Positions 34,660 to 43,036 of a stretch of DNA of 64,000 nt are shown one piece after another. The notes beneath the pieces were generated by a model that was not told the DNA's origin, ran no database searches, and worked only from the letters and a program-made list of their open reading frames with translations. Positions within the stretch are counted from its first letter, which is position 1, and every line of letters begins with the position of its first letter. The translations under genes and the position numbers were made by a program. This DNA comes from Sphingobacterium lumbrici (GTDB lineage Bacteria; Bacteroidota; Bacteroidia; Sphingobacteriales; Sphingobacteriaceae), in contig NZ_SRZY01000023.1 in the NCBI RefSeq assembly GCF_006476045.1, forward strand, positions 186,001 through 250,000, read 5' to 3'.

Positions 34660-34844
34660 TCCAATCATTCGCCTTGATTTGTCATTAAGATTTTTGCAAA
34701 AATAACAACAAAAATTGTGAAATGTTTTCTATTTTATTATAAAAAACGTTTTAAAATTGTAAATTTTTTACGATACGCTTGCATTTACCTTATCTCAACC
34801 GTTAATTAATTTGTATCTTTAACGTAGTTAATTCGCTGTGTTTT

Positions 34845-35888
34845 ATGGAAGTCGAAGATGTAAAGATCTCTAGAAAGAAACCAATATATCCCGTAGCACC
34901 GGGGTTGTTTAAATATCTCAAGTTGTACCAGCGTGATGGGAAACTTCCTATGTCTTATTTTGATCTGTTGAATTTTCAAGAGACAATGCCCGTTGTAGAT
35001 AAGTTTGGGAACGATACTTTTTGGGAAACCCCTCTTTACCCGCCCTATCTTCAAGATCAATTATACGATGGCTTAAAGATAATTTATGCGCAACTTAAAG
35101 CGTCAGGAAATACACGGATCGTTCAACATAAAATTATTGATCGTATAGAGTATTGTGCTTTTGGAAATACGCGGCCTTTTCGAATCCGAATTATAAATCG
35201 TTTGAATGACGTGTACGATTATTTTTACATTAAGCAGGCTGATGCGTCACGGATTTATGGATTGGAATTGGAGGAGATTCTGTCACCTAACCAGGTGAAC
35301 TATATCTACGATCGGGATACGTTGGTAGAAGAGCATATTGTAGGTATACCTGGGGACCTATTTAGCAAGGGGAGGATGTATACACCTGATTATAACCAAA
35401 CGCGTATTGCGAAAGAGTTTGTGAAATTTAACGAACGCTGTATTATTTCTTTGTTAGGGGATATGCGTGCTTATAATTTTGTTATGCAAATCACTCCTGA
35501 TTTTGATGATTTCCAATTTCGAATCCGTGCAATCGATTTTGATCAGCAATTTTTTGAAGGGAATCCCAAGGTATATATGCCGCAATTCTTTAAAGAAAAT
35601 TTCCCCTATGTAAAACTGTCTATGGAACATCTTACCGAAAAAACAGTATTGCAGTATCAGCAGGAAGAAAGATCTTCTATTGTACATCGGGTACGTAGCG
35701 AGCGTCATCGTATTAAAGATTTACGGGATGCTTCTAAAACACAGCAGTTGTCGACGGAAGAAAATATTAAGCAACTTAGAGAGGGGTATGCCGTATTCCA
35801 TCAAAATGAAAATTACCATAAATGTAAAACGATGACAGATATTGTAGAACTGAATGTGAAGAACGTTATTCGTCAAGTTAAGCTTTAG
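34845..35888 (+). CDS. Protein kinase-like-fold protein of unknown function
   Basis: 347 aa with no family name I can give. The order of motifs fits a kinase/aminoglycoside-phosphotransferase fold: a beta-strand lysine in DYFYIKQADASRIYG (near 127), a helix glutamate in LELEEIL (near 140), a hinge-like LVEEHIVGIPG (near 165), a catalytic-loop-like LLGDMRAYNFVM (near 205) and a metal-loop-like RIRAIDFDQQF (near 226). The C-terminus is a basic, helical, Gln/Arg-rich tail. The activity is inferred from motif order only. Its 3' end overlaps ruvC by 4 nt, convergently. A near-consensus -7 box TATCTTTA is at 34814-34821. Confidence 0.7.
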   Translation: MEVEDVKISRKKPIYPVAPGLFKYLKLYQRDGKLPMSYFDLLNFQETMPVVDKFGNDTFWETPLYPPYLQDQLYDGLKIIYAQLKASGNTRIVQHKIIDRIEYCAFGNTRPFRIRIINRLNDVYDYFYIKQADASRIYGLELEEILSPNQVNYIYDRDTLVEEHIVGIPGDLFSKGRMYTPDYNQTRIAKEFVKFNERCIISLLGDMRAYNFVMQITPDFDDFQFRIRAIDFDQQFFEGNPKVYMPQFFKENFPYVKLSMEHLTEKTVLQYQQEERSSIVHRVRSERHRIKDLRDASKTQQLSTEENIKQLREGYAVFHQNENYHKCKTMTDIVELNVKNVIRQVKL

Positions 35889-36448
35889 CGTAAACGTTTT
35901 TCGTTATCTTTTACAAAGGCTTCCCATCCGGAGTATGATTTACCTTTAAAGACCGTTTTTTGTTGAAAGGAATGGCAAACTGCTACCGCCAGACCGTCTG
36001 TAGCATCTAGAAATTCGGGAGTTTCTTTAAATCCGAGAAGTGTTTGTAGCATGGCTGCGACCTGTTCTTTGCTGGCATTGCCATGTCCTGTCACTGATTG
36101 TTTGATTTTACGTGGGGAGTATTCGAAGATCGGAATGTCAAAATTCAAGGCGGCTGCCATAGCTACTCCCTGAGCTCGGCCCAATTTTAGCATGACCTGA
36201 ATATTTTTACCATAAAAGGGTGCTTCTAAAGCGACACAGTCGGGTTTATATTGTTCGATCAGCGCAGTTGTTTTTTTGAAGATGCGCTGTAGTTTCAAAC
36301 CATGGTCATCCAGATGGTTCATTTTAATCACGCCCAAAGTCTCTAGTGTAATTTTACTTCCCAGCTCTTTTATGATGCCGTAACCTAATACCGCCGTTCC
36401 CGGGTCGATGCCTAATATGATTCTTTCCTTCGCTTTCTCCATTTGCAT
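35885..36448 (-). CDS. ruvC: Holliday junction resolvase RuvC
   Basis: Crossover-junction endodeoxyribonuclease acting with RuvAB. 187 aa. Catalytic acidic residues sit in IILGIDPGTAVLGYG (Asp near 15), CVALEAPFYGKN (Glu near 74), and ATDGLAVAVCH (Asp near 150), with the basic SPRKIKQSVTGHGNASKEQV loop. Two starts are possible, MQMEKAK or MEKAK. Confidence 0.96.
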   Translation of the reverse strand: MQMEKAKERIILGIDPGTAVLGYGIIKELGSKITLETLGVIKMNHLDDHGLKLQRIFKKTTALIEQYKPDCVALEAPFYGKNIQVMLKLGRAQGVAMAAALNFDIPIFEYSPRKIKQSVTGHGNASKEQVAAMLQTLLGFKETPEFLDATDGLAVAVCHSFQQKTVFKGKSYSGWEAFVKDNEKRLR

Positions 36449-36541
36449 GGTACAATATTACGTAAATAGATACGCTGTTTTAGAATATCTCCATCTAATT
36501 ACATAAAATTTAGTAAAATTGTGCTTTGATTTGAAAAAGCG

Positions 36542-37516
36542 TTGACTAAAAGCCAGAAAAAATATCTCAATTACTGCATTAAGATTACCATCGTAGGATT
36601 GGCATTTTGGTTTATTTACAGTAAAGTTAATAACCAAAAGAACCTTTCTGAATTTCAAAATTTGCTCTCCGGAGTGGACACCGTGACCATGTATTGGACC
36701 ATGGCTTCTATAATAGTCTTAATGCTGGTAAACTGGTTTTTGGAGGTAGGAAAATGGATCTTTTTAAGTCGAAGTATTGAGAAGCTAGGTTTTTGGAAGG
36801 CTACAAAGTCTGTCTTCTGTGGCTTGACTTGGGCAATCTTTACACCCAATCGAATTGGGGAATACGGTGGTCGTGTTCTATTGCTAAAGCCTGAAAATAG
36901 AGTTAGAGGTGCGGTAGCGATGGGGGTAGGTCTTTTTGGTCAGTTGGTGTTAACCAGTGTTTTTGGTGCGTTGAGTATCGCCTGGTTTGTTTCTACTTTT
37001 CTCGAGACACCGGTATCCGTTACTTTTGGAGTTTGGGTTATAGCGCTAATATATGCCCTGGCCTTCATCATCCTTTACTTTAATGTGCATTGGGTGGATT
37101 ATATGGTGGGTAAAATTAAAGTATTGGATAAGGTAAAATCTTTCTTTTCTATATTGGAGGATTTTACAAAGGTGGAATTGTTGCAGGTGTTGCTAATTTC
37201 TGCTGCACGCTTTATTATTTTTACCTCGCAATACGTAATTCTTATGTTGGTTTTTTTGCCGGAATTACCTTTTGTTTCTATGGTATTGATGATTTTTATC
37301 CTTTTCTTTGTCCAATCTGCTGTCCCTTCTTTGGATATATTTGATTTTAGTGTCCGCAGTTTCGTAGCAAGTAATCTATACGGTTATATTACCACGCAGG
37401 AGATTGCCGTAATGGCGATCGTTTCTTGCATTTGGTTTGTCAATTTGATACTACCAGCTATTATTGGTTCTTTTTTTGTGTTGAATGTAAATTATTTAGG
37501 TGACAACAATTCTTAA
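36542..37516 (+). CDS. UPF0104-like membrane protein (second flippase-like paralogue)
   Basis: 324 aa, about eight helices. Motifs resemble the lysylphosphatidylglycerol synthase TM family: GLTWAIFTPNRIGEYGGRVL near 100-118 (equivalent of the PGGxGGD loop, here PNRIGEYG), and FVQSAVPSLDIFDFSVRSF near 258-276. The start is TTG at 36542; an in-frame TGA lies five codons upstream and no ATG is available, so TTG is required. It overlaps the GT2 gene by 17 nt, and that pairing suggests polysaccharide or glycolipid export (inference). Confidence 0.8.
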   Translation: MTKSQKKYLNYCIKITIVGLAFWFIYSKVNNQKNLSEFQNLLSGVDTVTMYWTMASIIVLMLVNWFLEVGKWIFLSRSIEKLGFWKATKSVFCGLTWAIFTPNRIGEYGGRVLLLKPENRVRGAVAMGVGLFGQLVLTSVFGALSIAWFVSTFLETPVSVTFGVWVIALIYALAFIILYFNVHWVDYMVGKIKVLDKVKSFFSILEDFTKVELLQVLLISAARFIIFTSQYVILMLVFLPELPFVSMVLMIFILFFVQSAVPSLDIFDFSVRSFVASNLYGYITTQEIAVMAIVSCIWFVNLILPAIIGSFFVLNVNYLGDNNS

Positions 37517-38630
37517 TTCTATATTAATCCTATTTGCGGGGATTTACATGTTATTGATTCTCTTCATGCGAAGGGGGTGGTCGGGTATCCCTTTTTTCTA
37601 CTCGTCAAAAGATGTCGGTACACGGGTGTCAATTTTAATCGCAGCACGAAATGAAGAGCAAAATATCGCCCGTACGATTGACTGCTTATTGGCTCAGGAC
37701 TTTCCAAAGTCACTTATCGAGATTATTGTTGTTGACGACCATTCAACCGATCGTACTTCCGCCATCGTGTCTTCGTATGCTGATTGGGGTGTACAGCTGA
37801 TTCGTCTTAATGTGGGGGATACCCTGAATTCGTATAAAAAATATGCAATCAGTCAGGCGATTGAAAAGTCTCAAGGGGAGATCATCGTGACAACAGATGC
37901 AGATTGTAGAATGGGCCCGAATTGGTTGAAAACTATTGTGCAGTATTTTGAGGAACATCAATCGTATATGGTTTCTTCTCCGGTGATCTATTCTGAAGAG
38001 AAGAGTTTTTTTGAAGAACTACAGACATTGGAATTTCTATATCTGATTGGATTGGGAGCCGCGGGGATTGGGAATGGAATTCCTACTACGTGTAATGGAG
38101 CAAATCTGGCCTACCGCAGAGATGTGTTTTATGAAATGGGTGGTTTCAAAGGTATTGATGAGTTGGCTTCTGGAGATGATGAGCTTTTTTTGCATAAAGT
38201 AGCCGAAAAATATGCCGACAGGATCGGTTTTTGTAAATCTTTGGCAGCTGTCGTCTATACGGATGCCAAGCCTGATTTGAAGTCTTTTATCAGCCAACGT
38301 AAACGTTGGGCATCAAAAAGCACAAAATATAAGGATAAGAGAGTTGTCTTTCTAGGTATAGTTATTTGGTTTTTTAACTTGGCTTTAATCGCTTCCTTGT
38401 TCTATTTTCTCTTTCAATTACCGTATTGCAATTGGGTGTTGTTGACGGCTTTTGCGCTGAAGATAACGACGGAGTTTATATTTATGATCCCCCTTACAAG
38501 ATTTGCAGATCGTACCTCATTGTTAAAATTCTTGCCTTTGCTCTCAATTATACACTCTTTTTACATTGTATATATCGGCCTTGCGGGAAATATCGGTAAA
38601 TACGATTGGAAAGGTCGAAACGTAAATTAA
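37500..38630 (+). CDS. Membrane glycosyltransferase, GT2 family
   Basis: 376 aa. One N-terminal membrane helix, then a GT-A domain: VSILIAARNEEQNIARTIDC near 35-54, VVDDHSTDRT near 79-88 (nucleotide-sugar Asp), TTDADCRMGPNW near 131 (DxD equivalent), FKGIDELASGDDELFL near 220, and the QRKRWASKS (Q/RxxRW) motif near 266. Two or three C-terminal helices follow. The product sugar is unknown. GTG start inside the previous gene. Confidence 0.9.
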   Translation: MTTILNSILILFAGIYMLLILFMRRGWSGIPFFYSSKDVGTRVSILIAARNEEQNIARTIDCLLAQDFPKSLIEIIVVDDHSTDRTSAIVSSYADWGVQLIRLNVGDTLNSYKKYAISQAIEKSQGEIIVTTDADCRMGPNWLKTIVQYFEEHQSYMVSSPVIYSEEKSFFEELQTLEFLYLIGLGAAGIGNGIPTTCNGANLAYRRDVFYEMGGFKGIDELASGDDELFLHKVAEKYADRIGFCKSLAAVVYTDAKPDLKSFISQRKRWASKSTKYKDKRVVFLGIVIWFFNLALIASLFYFLFQLPYCNWVLLTAFALKITTEFIFMIPLTRFADRTSLLKFLPLLSIIHSFYIVYIGLAGNIGKYDWKGRNVN

Positions 38631-39367
38631 TCGTGCTCCCCTTTGAGTCGTATCGTATCTTCGGCTAACTTTACAATCTCTTCGGCATTTAGTCCGGCGG
38701 TCTGTAATGGCTCCAGGACTTCCCAGGATAATGGGGTAAACGGACGAAGTGGAAACATACCGTATTGCACCATTAAATAGGAGCCATTTATTACGATTGG
38801 GACTACTAAAGCATCCGGATTCTTCTTCAATAAGGTTGCAATTCCACCAACAGAGAATGTTTTCATCTTGCCTGTTTTAGTACGGGTTCCTTCTGGAAAT
38901 ATAAATGCAGACCATCTTTTTTGTTTTATATTATTAGCCAATCTTAGTATCTCGGTAATGGATTGCTTGGGGTCCTTGCGGTCAATATTAGCGGCACCAC
39001 CGTATTTTAAGTTGAACGAGATACTTGGGATATTGGCGTGCACTAATTCTACTTTGGAAATGAATTTTCCATGAAATCTGCGTAAAAAGTAAATGAGTGG
39101 TGGAATATCAAATGTACTTTGATGGTTTGCAACAAAAATGATCGGTTGGCCGGTTGGCAGATTTTTATTGTCTTTAAACTTTACCGTGTTGAATAACGTA
39201 TAATTACAGGCGACTAAAATGAAATTGAGGATATCGACACTTTTTTTATGTGCAGTGTATCCGCCAATCTTTAAGCATAACCATTGAATCGGATGAAATA
39301 ATATTAGCGCCAGTGCGAAACAGGTGTAAAAAATAGGAGTTAAGAAGTAGCCTGCAAATTTTCTCAT
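38627..39367 (-). CDS. plsC: 1-acyl-sn-glycerol-3-phosphate acyltransferase
   Basis: Makes phosphatidic acid from lysophosphatidic acid. 246 aa with an N-terminal membrane segment. Acyltransferase motif I NHQSTFD (HxxxxD, near 81), motif III FPEGTRTKTGKM (near 154) and VVPIVINGSY (motif IV) are all present. Convergent 4-nt overlap with the GT2 gene. -7 box TAAGTTTG is at 39385-39392. Confidence 0.92.
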   Translation of the reverse strand: MRKFAGYFLTPIFYTCFALALILFHPIQWLCLKIGGYTAHKKSVDILNFILVACNYTLFNTVKFKDNKNLPTGQPIIFVANHQSTFDIPPLIYFLRRFHGKFISKVELVHANIPSISFNLKYGGAANIDRKDPKQSITEILRLANNIKQKRWSAFIFPEGTRTKTGKMKTFSVGGIATLLKKNPDALVVPIVINGSYLMVQYGMFPLRPFTPLSWEVLEPLQTAGLNAEEIVKLAEDTIRLKGEHD

Positions 39368-39384
39368 AATATGTTACAAAGTCG

Positions 39385-39392
39385 CAAACTTA
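39385..39392 (-). promoter_or_regulatory. -7 box TAAGTTTG for plsC
   Basis: An exact TAnnTTTG match on the minus strand, 17 nt before the ATG. Confidence 0.6.
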
Positions 39393-39492
39393 GAAAAATT
39401 TATTAACTTTTTTAGCGAAGGTGCATAAATCAAATTGCGAGGCATCAAGAAAATTAGCTTTTGTGTTTTAGTTTTAGTAAGGGGTGCTGATG

Positions 39493-39963
39493 TAAATGAA
39501 GGTTTTTCTTAATCAGTTTTTGTCCCTCGCATTACCTATCCGTCGTTGCTACGACAGGGTCTTCTTTATTCCTTTGATGAATAATGAAGCAAACAAACCG
39601 AGCTTGCGAGTTCATCGAAGATAATCAAGGCTGTACCGGATTTGTTGTTCCGACGAGGCGATGATGCAGTGCGTAGCTCTTAGGTCTCCGGCGCACTATC
39701 CTATTTCAAAGGCTGAGACCTGCTTGGAAAGTACAAACTCGAATCTTTCTGCATGGCATCATCTGCTGCCTACTCGTCCAAATCTGCTAAGGTCGTTTTT
39801 TTTAATTCAGATGAGGAATATAGCTGTACTACAAATGCACTATCCCCACATTCCCGAAAAATGTCGCCTGTGAAGCTTTTGGCAATGGCAAAGGGAGGCA
39901 CTATCCTTACGGCCAAAAGGTCCAAGCGACAAAGGAAATTTGCTTAAGAAAAACCTTCATTTA
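39493..39963 (+). repeat. Copy C of the inverted-end repeat element (most complete)
   Basis: 471 bp bounded by perfect 20-bp inverted repeats (39493-39512 and 39944-39963; core aatgaaggtttttcttaa). If the outermost TA is taken as target duplication, the element is aatgaagg...ccttcatt flanked by TA on both sides. Internal hairpins: agtgcgt (39668-39674)/gcgcact (39691-39697); cttttggc (39876-39883)/gccaaaag (39912-39919); closing stem gtcgc (39863-39867)/gcgac (39926-39930); and gtcgt/acgac around 39543. No transposase. It lies between plsC and trpC. Confidence 0.92.
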
Positions 39964-39972
39964 AACTTAACA

Positions 39973-40755
39973 CTACAACTCCTTTACAAACTCCTGCATC
40001 GCTCCCGCAGGATTATCTGTTTTCATGAAATTCTCTCCGATCAAAAACGATTGATAACCAACCTGTTTTAATGCTCGAATAGTGGTTGGATCGGAGATCC
40101 CACTTTCAGAAACCTTGATAAAATGATCCGGGATCTTGTTTACCAAATCATAAGAATGACCGAGCGATACCGAAAAATCTTTTAAGTTTCTATTATTAAC
40201 ACCTATCGCATCTATCGTATAAAATATACTACGGTTCAATTCTTCTTCATTGTGCACTTCTAATAGCACATTCAAGCCCAACGATTTAGCGTAAGAGGAG
40301 AAATTATTGATTTCTTCAGATGTGAGACAAGCGGCTATCAACAGAACAATATCCGCACCATAGGCTTTCGCTTCCGCAATTTGATAGGGATCAATCACAA
40401 ATTCTTTTCTCAACAACGGAATTGTCAGCACCTCGCGGGCAGCCGTCAGATCGGCTAAGCTCCCTTGAAAAAAATCAGGATCTGTCAATACCGAAACGGC
40501 AGATGCTCCAGCATCTTGATAGCCCTTCACCACTTCTTGAACGGAAGAGAGCGCATTGATTACTCCTTTGGAAGGAGAAGCACGTTTGTACTCTGCTATT
40601 ATTCCTGTTCGATCGGCCTGTAACACCGATTCATTAAGTGAATAGCAGGTTCGACCAAACAGCGGGTGTTTTTCTAATTCCGATAAAGAAACGTTTGCTT
40701 TTGCAGCAGCAACTTCTATCTTTTTTTTAGCTACAATTTTATCTAAAATGGTCAT
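39973..40755 (-). CDS. trpC: Indole-3-glycerol phosphate synthase
   Basis: Fourth enzymatic step of tryptophan synthesis (CdRP to indole-3-glycerol phosphate). 260 aa from the ATG at 40755 (MTILDKIVAKKK). A longer in-frame start at 40827 adds 24 residues that read through a repeat fragment and is rejected. Motifs: IIAEYKRASPSKGVI, VSVLTDPDFFQGSL, LRKEFVIDPYQI, LLEVHNEEEL, IGVNNRNL and SESGI. It is monofunctional (no TrpF fusion). It is the last gene of trpE-G-C, and no trpD lies between trpG and trpC. Confidence 0.96.
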   Translation of the reverse strand: MTILDKIVAKKKIEVAAAKANVSLSELEKHPLFGRTCYSLNESVLQADRTGIIAEYKRASPSKGVINALSSVQEVVKGYQDAGASAVSVLTDPDFFQGSLADLTAAREVLTIPLLRKEFVIDPYQIAEAKAYGADIVLLIAACLTSEEINNFSSYAKSLGLNVLLEVHNEEELNRSIFYTIDAIGVNNRNLKDFSVSLGHSYDLVNKIPDHFIKVSESGISDPTTIRALKQVGYQSFLIGENFMKTDNPAGAMQEFVKEL

Positions 40756-40801
40756 TTTTTTTAAAAGGGGTAATTTACAGATGATATACGCTATAGTTTT
40801 A

Positions 40802-40827
40802 AGATCCCTCCAAAGTCGGGATGACAA
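40802..40827. repeat. Short dispersed repeat fragment between trpG and trpC
   Basis: gatccctccaaagtcgggat followed by gacaa resembles the widespread bacterial intergenic palindrome family ending in GGGATGACAA. A related copy is at 57516-57543. It occupies the position where trpD would normally be. Confidence 0.4.
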
Positions 40828-40834
40828 ATAGGAA

Positions 40835-41404
40835 CTATTTCAGCCAGTTTGCGATTAACAACTTACCGTTATCCGTCAGAATCGATTCAGGGTGAAATTG
40901 CATCCCTTTAACATCGTATTCCCTATGCGATAACGCCATGATAATTCCATTGGAATCCAATGCAGTAATCTTAAGTGAAGGAGGCAAACCCTCTCTGTCT
41001 ACAGCCCAAGAGTGGTAACGACCAATCTTAGAATCCCGGGGAAAATCCTGAAATAATTTTTCGCTGTCATCCGTCACAATAATATCGGTAGCGACCCCGT
41101 GCAATGGTTTTGGCATATTAAAAAGCGTACCTCCGAACACTTCAGCGATGGCTTGCTGACCGAGACAGATGCCCAAAATCCTCTTAGTAGACGAATACAT
41201 ACGAATGACATCTAACAAAAGTCCCGCCTCCTTAGGAATTCCAGGTCCTGGCGATAACAAAATCTTATCGTACGCTTCTATATCCTTTAACTCGAATTTA
41301 TCGTTTCTCACGACATCATAGTCTTGATCCAATTCCTGTAGAAGATGAACTAAATTGTAAGTGAAGGAATCATAATTGTCTATGACTAATATTTTATTGC
41401 TCAT
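40835..41404 (-). CDS. trpG: Anthranilate synthase component II (glutamine amidotransferase)
   Basis: Supplies ammonia from glutamine to TrpE. 189 aa class I amidotransferase with oxyanion motif LLSPGPGIPKEAG, nucleophile Cys in ILGICLGQQAIAE (near 79) and the His-Glu pair in MQFHPESILT (near 169). It could also serve PabB, but its place directly after trpE (30 nt) and behind the trp attenuator favours TrpG. Confidence 0.94.
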   Translation of the reverse strand: MSNKILVIDNYDSFTYNLVHLLQELDQDYDVVRNDKFELKDIEAYDKILLSPGPGIPKEAGLLLDVIRMYSSTKRILGICLGQQAIAEVFGGTLFNMPKPLHGVATDIIVTDDSEKLFQDFPRDSKIGRYHSWAVDREGLPPSLKITALDSNGIIMALSHREYDVKGMQFHPESILTDNGKLLIANWLK

Positions 41405-41434
41405 GGAATTATTAATTATTTAGTAATGAAACCA

Positions 41435-42838
41435 TTATAACGTTTCGGCTATTTTTAATGCGCTGCGTAAGGCCGCAATTTTATTATTTACTTCTTGTAA
41501 TTCCTTTTCCGGATCGGAATCCAATACAATACCTGCTCCCGCTTGATAGTGCAACAGGTTACGCTTACTCAGAAAAGACCGGATCATAATCGCGTGATTG
41601 AAGTCACCATTGAATCCCATATAACCCAGTGCACCTGAATAAAAAGAACGCTGCTGACCTTCATACCGATCAATCAATGTCAGCGCCATGTGCTTAGGAG
41701 CTCCGGACAATGTGCCTGCAGGATAGGTATCGCCAACCACATCAAAGGGATTAGCTGTTTCGTTGAGTTGGCCCGAAACTTTGGAAACTAAATGGATAAT
41801 ATGCGAATAATATTGTGCTTCTTTATACGACTTGACCTGCACATTGGTACAATGCCTGCTTAGATCGTTGCGTGCCAAATCCACTAACATGACATGTTCA
41901 GCAGATTCTTTTGGATCATTCTTTAACTCTTCGGCTATTTTTTCATCCTGCTCCATATCACCTGTTCGTTTAAATGTACCGGCAATAGGATAAATGGTCG
42001 CTTCCGATTTTTTAATGGTCAGCTGTGCCTCCGGAGATGATCCAAATAATTTGAAGTCACCATAATCAAAATAAAACAGATAAGGTGATGGGTTGACAGA
42101 TCGCAATGCACGGTACACGTTAAATTCATCTCCGTGAAATGGTGTAGTAAATCCCCTGGAAGGTACTATTTGAAAGACATCTCCACGTTGGATATGTTCT
42201 TTCATCTTCAGTACTAAATTTTTAAAATCTCCATCCGACATATTGGATGTTTCTTCTCCCTGTACTTTAAAAGAATATTCGGGGAAGTTTTTGTTCTGTA
42301 TCAGATATTCCATACGCTCAAGATCCGATTCTTCATGATCCAGGAGATGCTCGAAAATATACAACTGATTCCGGAAGTGATCGATAGCAATCACATATTT
42401 GTATATATGATATTGAAGATACGGGATATCCCGTCTTTCATCCACAGGTGTTGTTAACCTGATATCTTCGAAATGTTCTATTGCATCAAACGTGAAATAA
42501 CCAAAAAGCCCGTTAGATATAACATTAACATCTTCCAAAAGATTCGATTCAAAAGATTTTCTAAAATCGGACACCTCGTTTCGAAGGATAATCTTAGCGG
42601 CATCTTTTTTAATTTTTTCCTTATTAGGATAAGAGATTTCCAATGTTTCTTTTTCGAGTTTGATGCCCGCAATAGGTTGGCAGCAGATATAACTGACGTT
42701 ATTATCTCTACTATGATATTCTGAACTTTCCAACAGTAGACTGTTTGAAAAAGAATCTCTCAAGCGTAAATAAATACTTACAGGTGTTGTGGTATCTGCT
42801 AGTATCTTTCTATAATTCGTTTTAAATATATAAGACAT
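41435..42838 (-). CDS. trpE: Anthranilate synthase component I
   Basis: Chorismate plus ammonia to anthranilate. 467 aa. The feedback-inhibition (Trp-binding) motif LLLESSEYHSRDNNVSYI lies near residues 33-50. The chorismate-binding domain contains FQIVPSRGF, SPYLFYFDYGDFKLFGSSPE, YPIAGTFKRTG, HVMLVDLARNDLSRHC, YPAGTLSGAPKHMAL and the C-terminal YQAGAGIVLDSDPEKE. It is preceded by the leader peptide and attenuator, so it is controlled both by attenuation and by feedback. Confidence 0.97.
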   Translation of the reverse strand: MSYIFKTNYRKILADTTTPVSIYLRLRDSFSNSLLLESSEYHSRDNNVSYICCQPIAGIKLEKETLEISYPNKEKIKKDAAKIILRNEVSDFRKSFESNLLEDVNVISNGLFGYFTFDAIEHFEDIRLTTPVDERRDIPYLQYHIYKYVIAIDHFRNQLYIFEHLLDHEESDLERMEYLIQNKNFPEYSFKVQGEETSNMSDGDFKNLVLKMKEHIQRGDVFQIVPSRGFTTPFHGDEFNVYRALRSVNPSPYLFYFDYGDFKLFGSSPEAQLTIKKSEATIYPIAGTFKRTGDMEQDEKIAEELKNDPKESAEHVMLVDLARNDLSRHCTNVQVKSYKEAQYYSHIIHLVSKVSGQLNETANPFDVVGDTYPAGTLSGAPKHMALTLIDRYEGQQRSFYSGALGYMGFNGDFNHAIMIRSFLSKRNLLHYQAGAGIVLDSDPEKELQEVNNKIAALRSALKIAETL

Positions 42839-42874
42839 ACTTCTAATAATTACTCAATAATACAAACACTTTAA

Positions 42875-42904
42875 GAAAAAAGCCCGACAAATTTTGTCGG
42901 GCTT
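42875..42904 (-). promoter_or_regulatory. Trp attenuator terminator hairpin
   Basis: On the minus strand a nearly perfect hairpin (aagcccgacaaa with its complement, 42880-42904) is followed by a T-run (42875-42881). It lies 37 nt before trpE and just after the trpL frame. A competing antiterminator can be drawn on the transcript: TCGGG (42969-42965) with CCCGA in the hairpin's 5' arm, enclosing TTTTGGT (42956-42950) with ACCAAAA (42924-42918). The inner helix sits at the trpL stop codon, where a ribosome that finished the leader would disrupt it. Confidence 0.85.
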
Positions 42905-42943
42905 AGTTTTCAAATGGTTTTGGTTGATTATGAAATTCTTTAT

Positions 42944-43021
42944 CTATGTACCAAAAAGATTGTTCCCGATGCGATTTGCTTCAGGCCACCACCACAGTTG
43001 ATATGTATTTATTATTGTCAT
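42944..43021 (-). CDS. trpL: trp operon leader peptide with three consecutive Trp codons
   Basis: A 25-codon frame starting at the ATG at 43021 and ending with TAG at 42944-42946. It starts MTIINTYQLWWWPEANR; Trp codons 10-12 are TGG TGG TGG at 42994-42986. Its -7 box TAAATTTG ends 7 nt before the ATG, so the transcript should be leaderless and translation should begin at once. Ribosome stalling at the Trp run would leave 42969-42965 free to form the antiterminator and permit trpE-G-C expression. Confidence 0.88.
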   Translation of the reverse strand: MTIINTYQLWWWPEANRIGNNLFGT

Positions 43022-43028
43022 TGCACTG

Positions 43029-43036
43029 CAAATTTA
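43029..43036 (-). promoter_or_regulatory. trp operon promoter -7 box (TAAATTTG)
   Basis: An exact TAnnTTTG match on the minus strand, with a TTG element 18 bp upstream inside tttgtttgttt. It ends 7 nt before the trpL ATG. Confidence 0.7.

Noticed and set aside
40756..40827. Longer trpC with an extra 24 residues
   Set aside because: The extension translates a dispersed repeat fragment; family proteins start at the MTILDKI segment.
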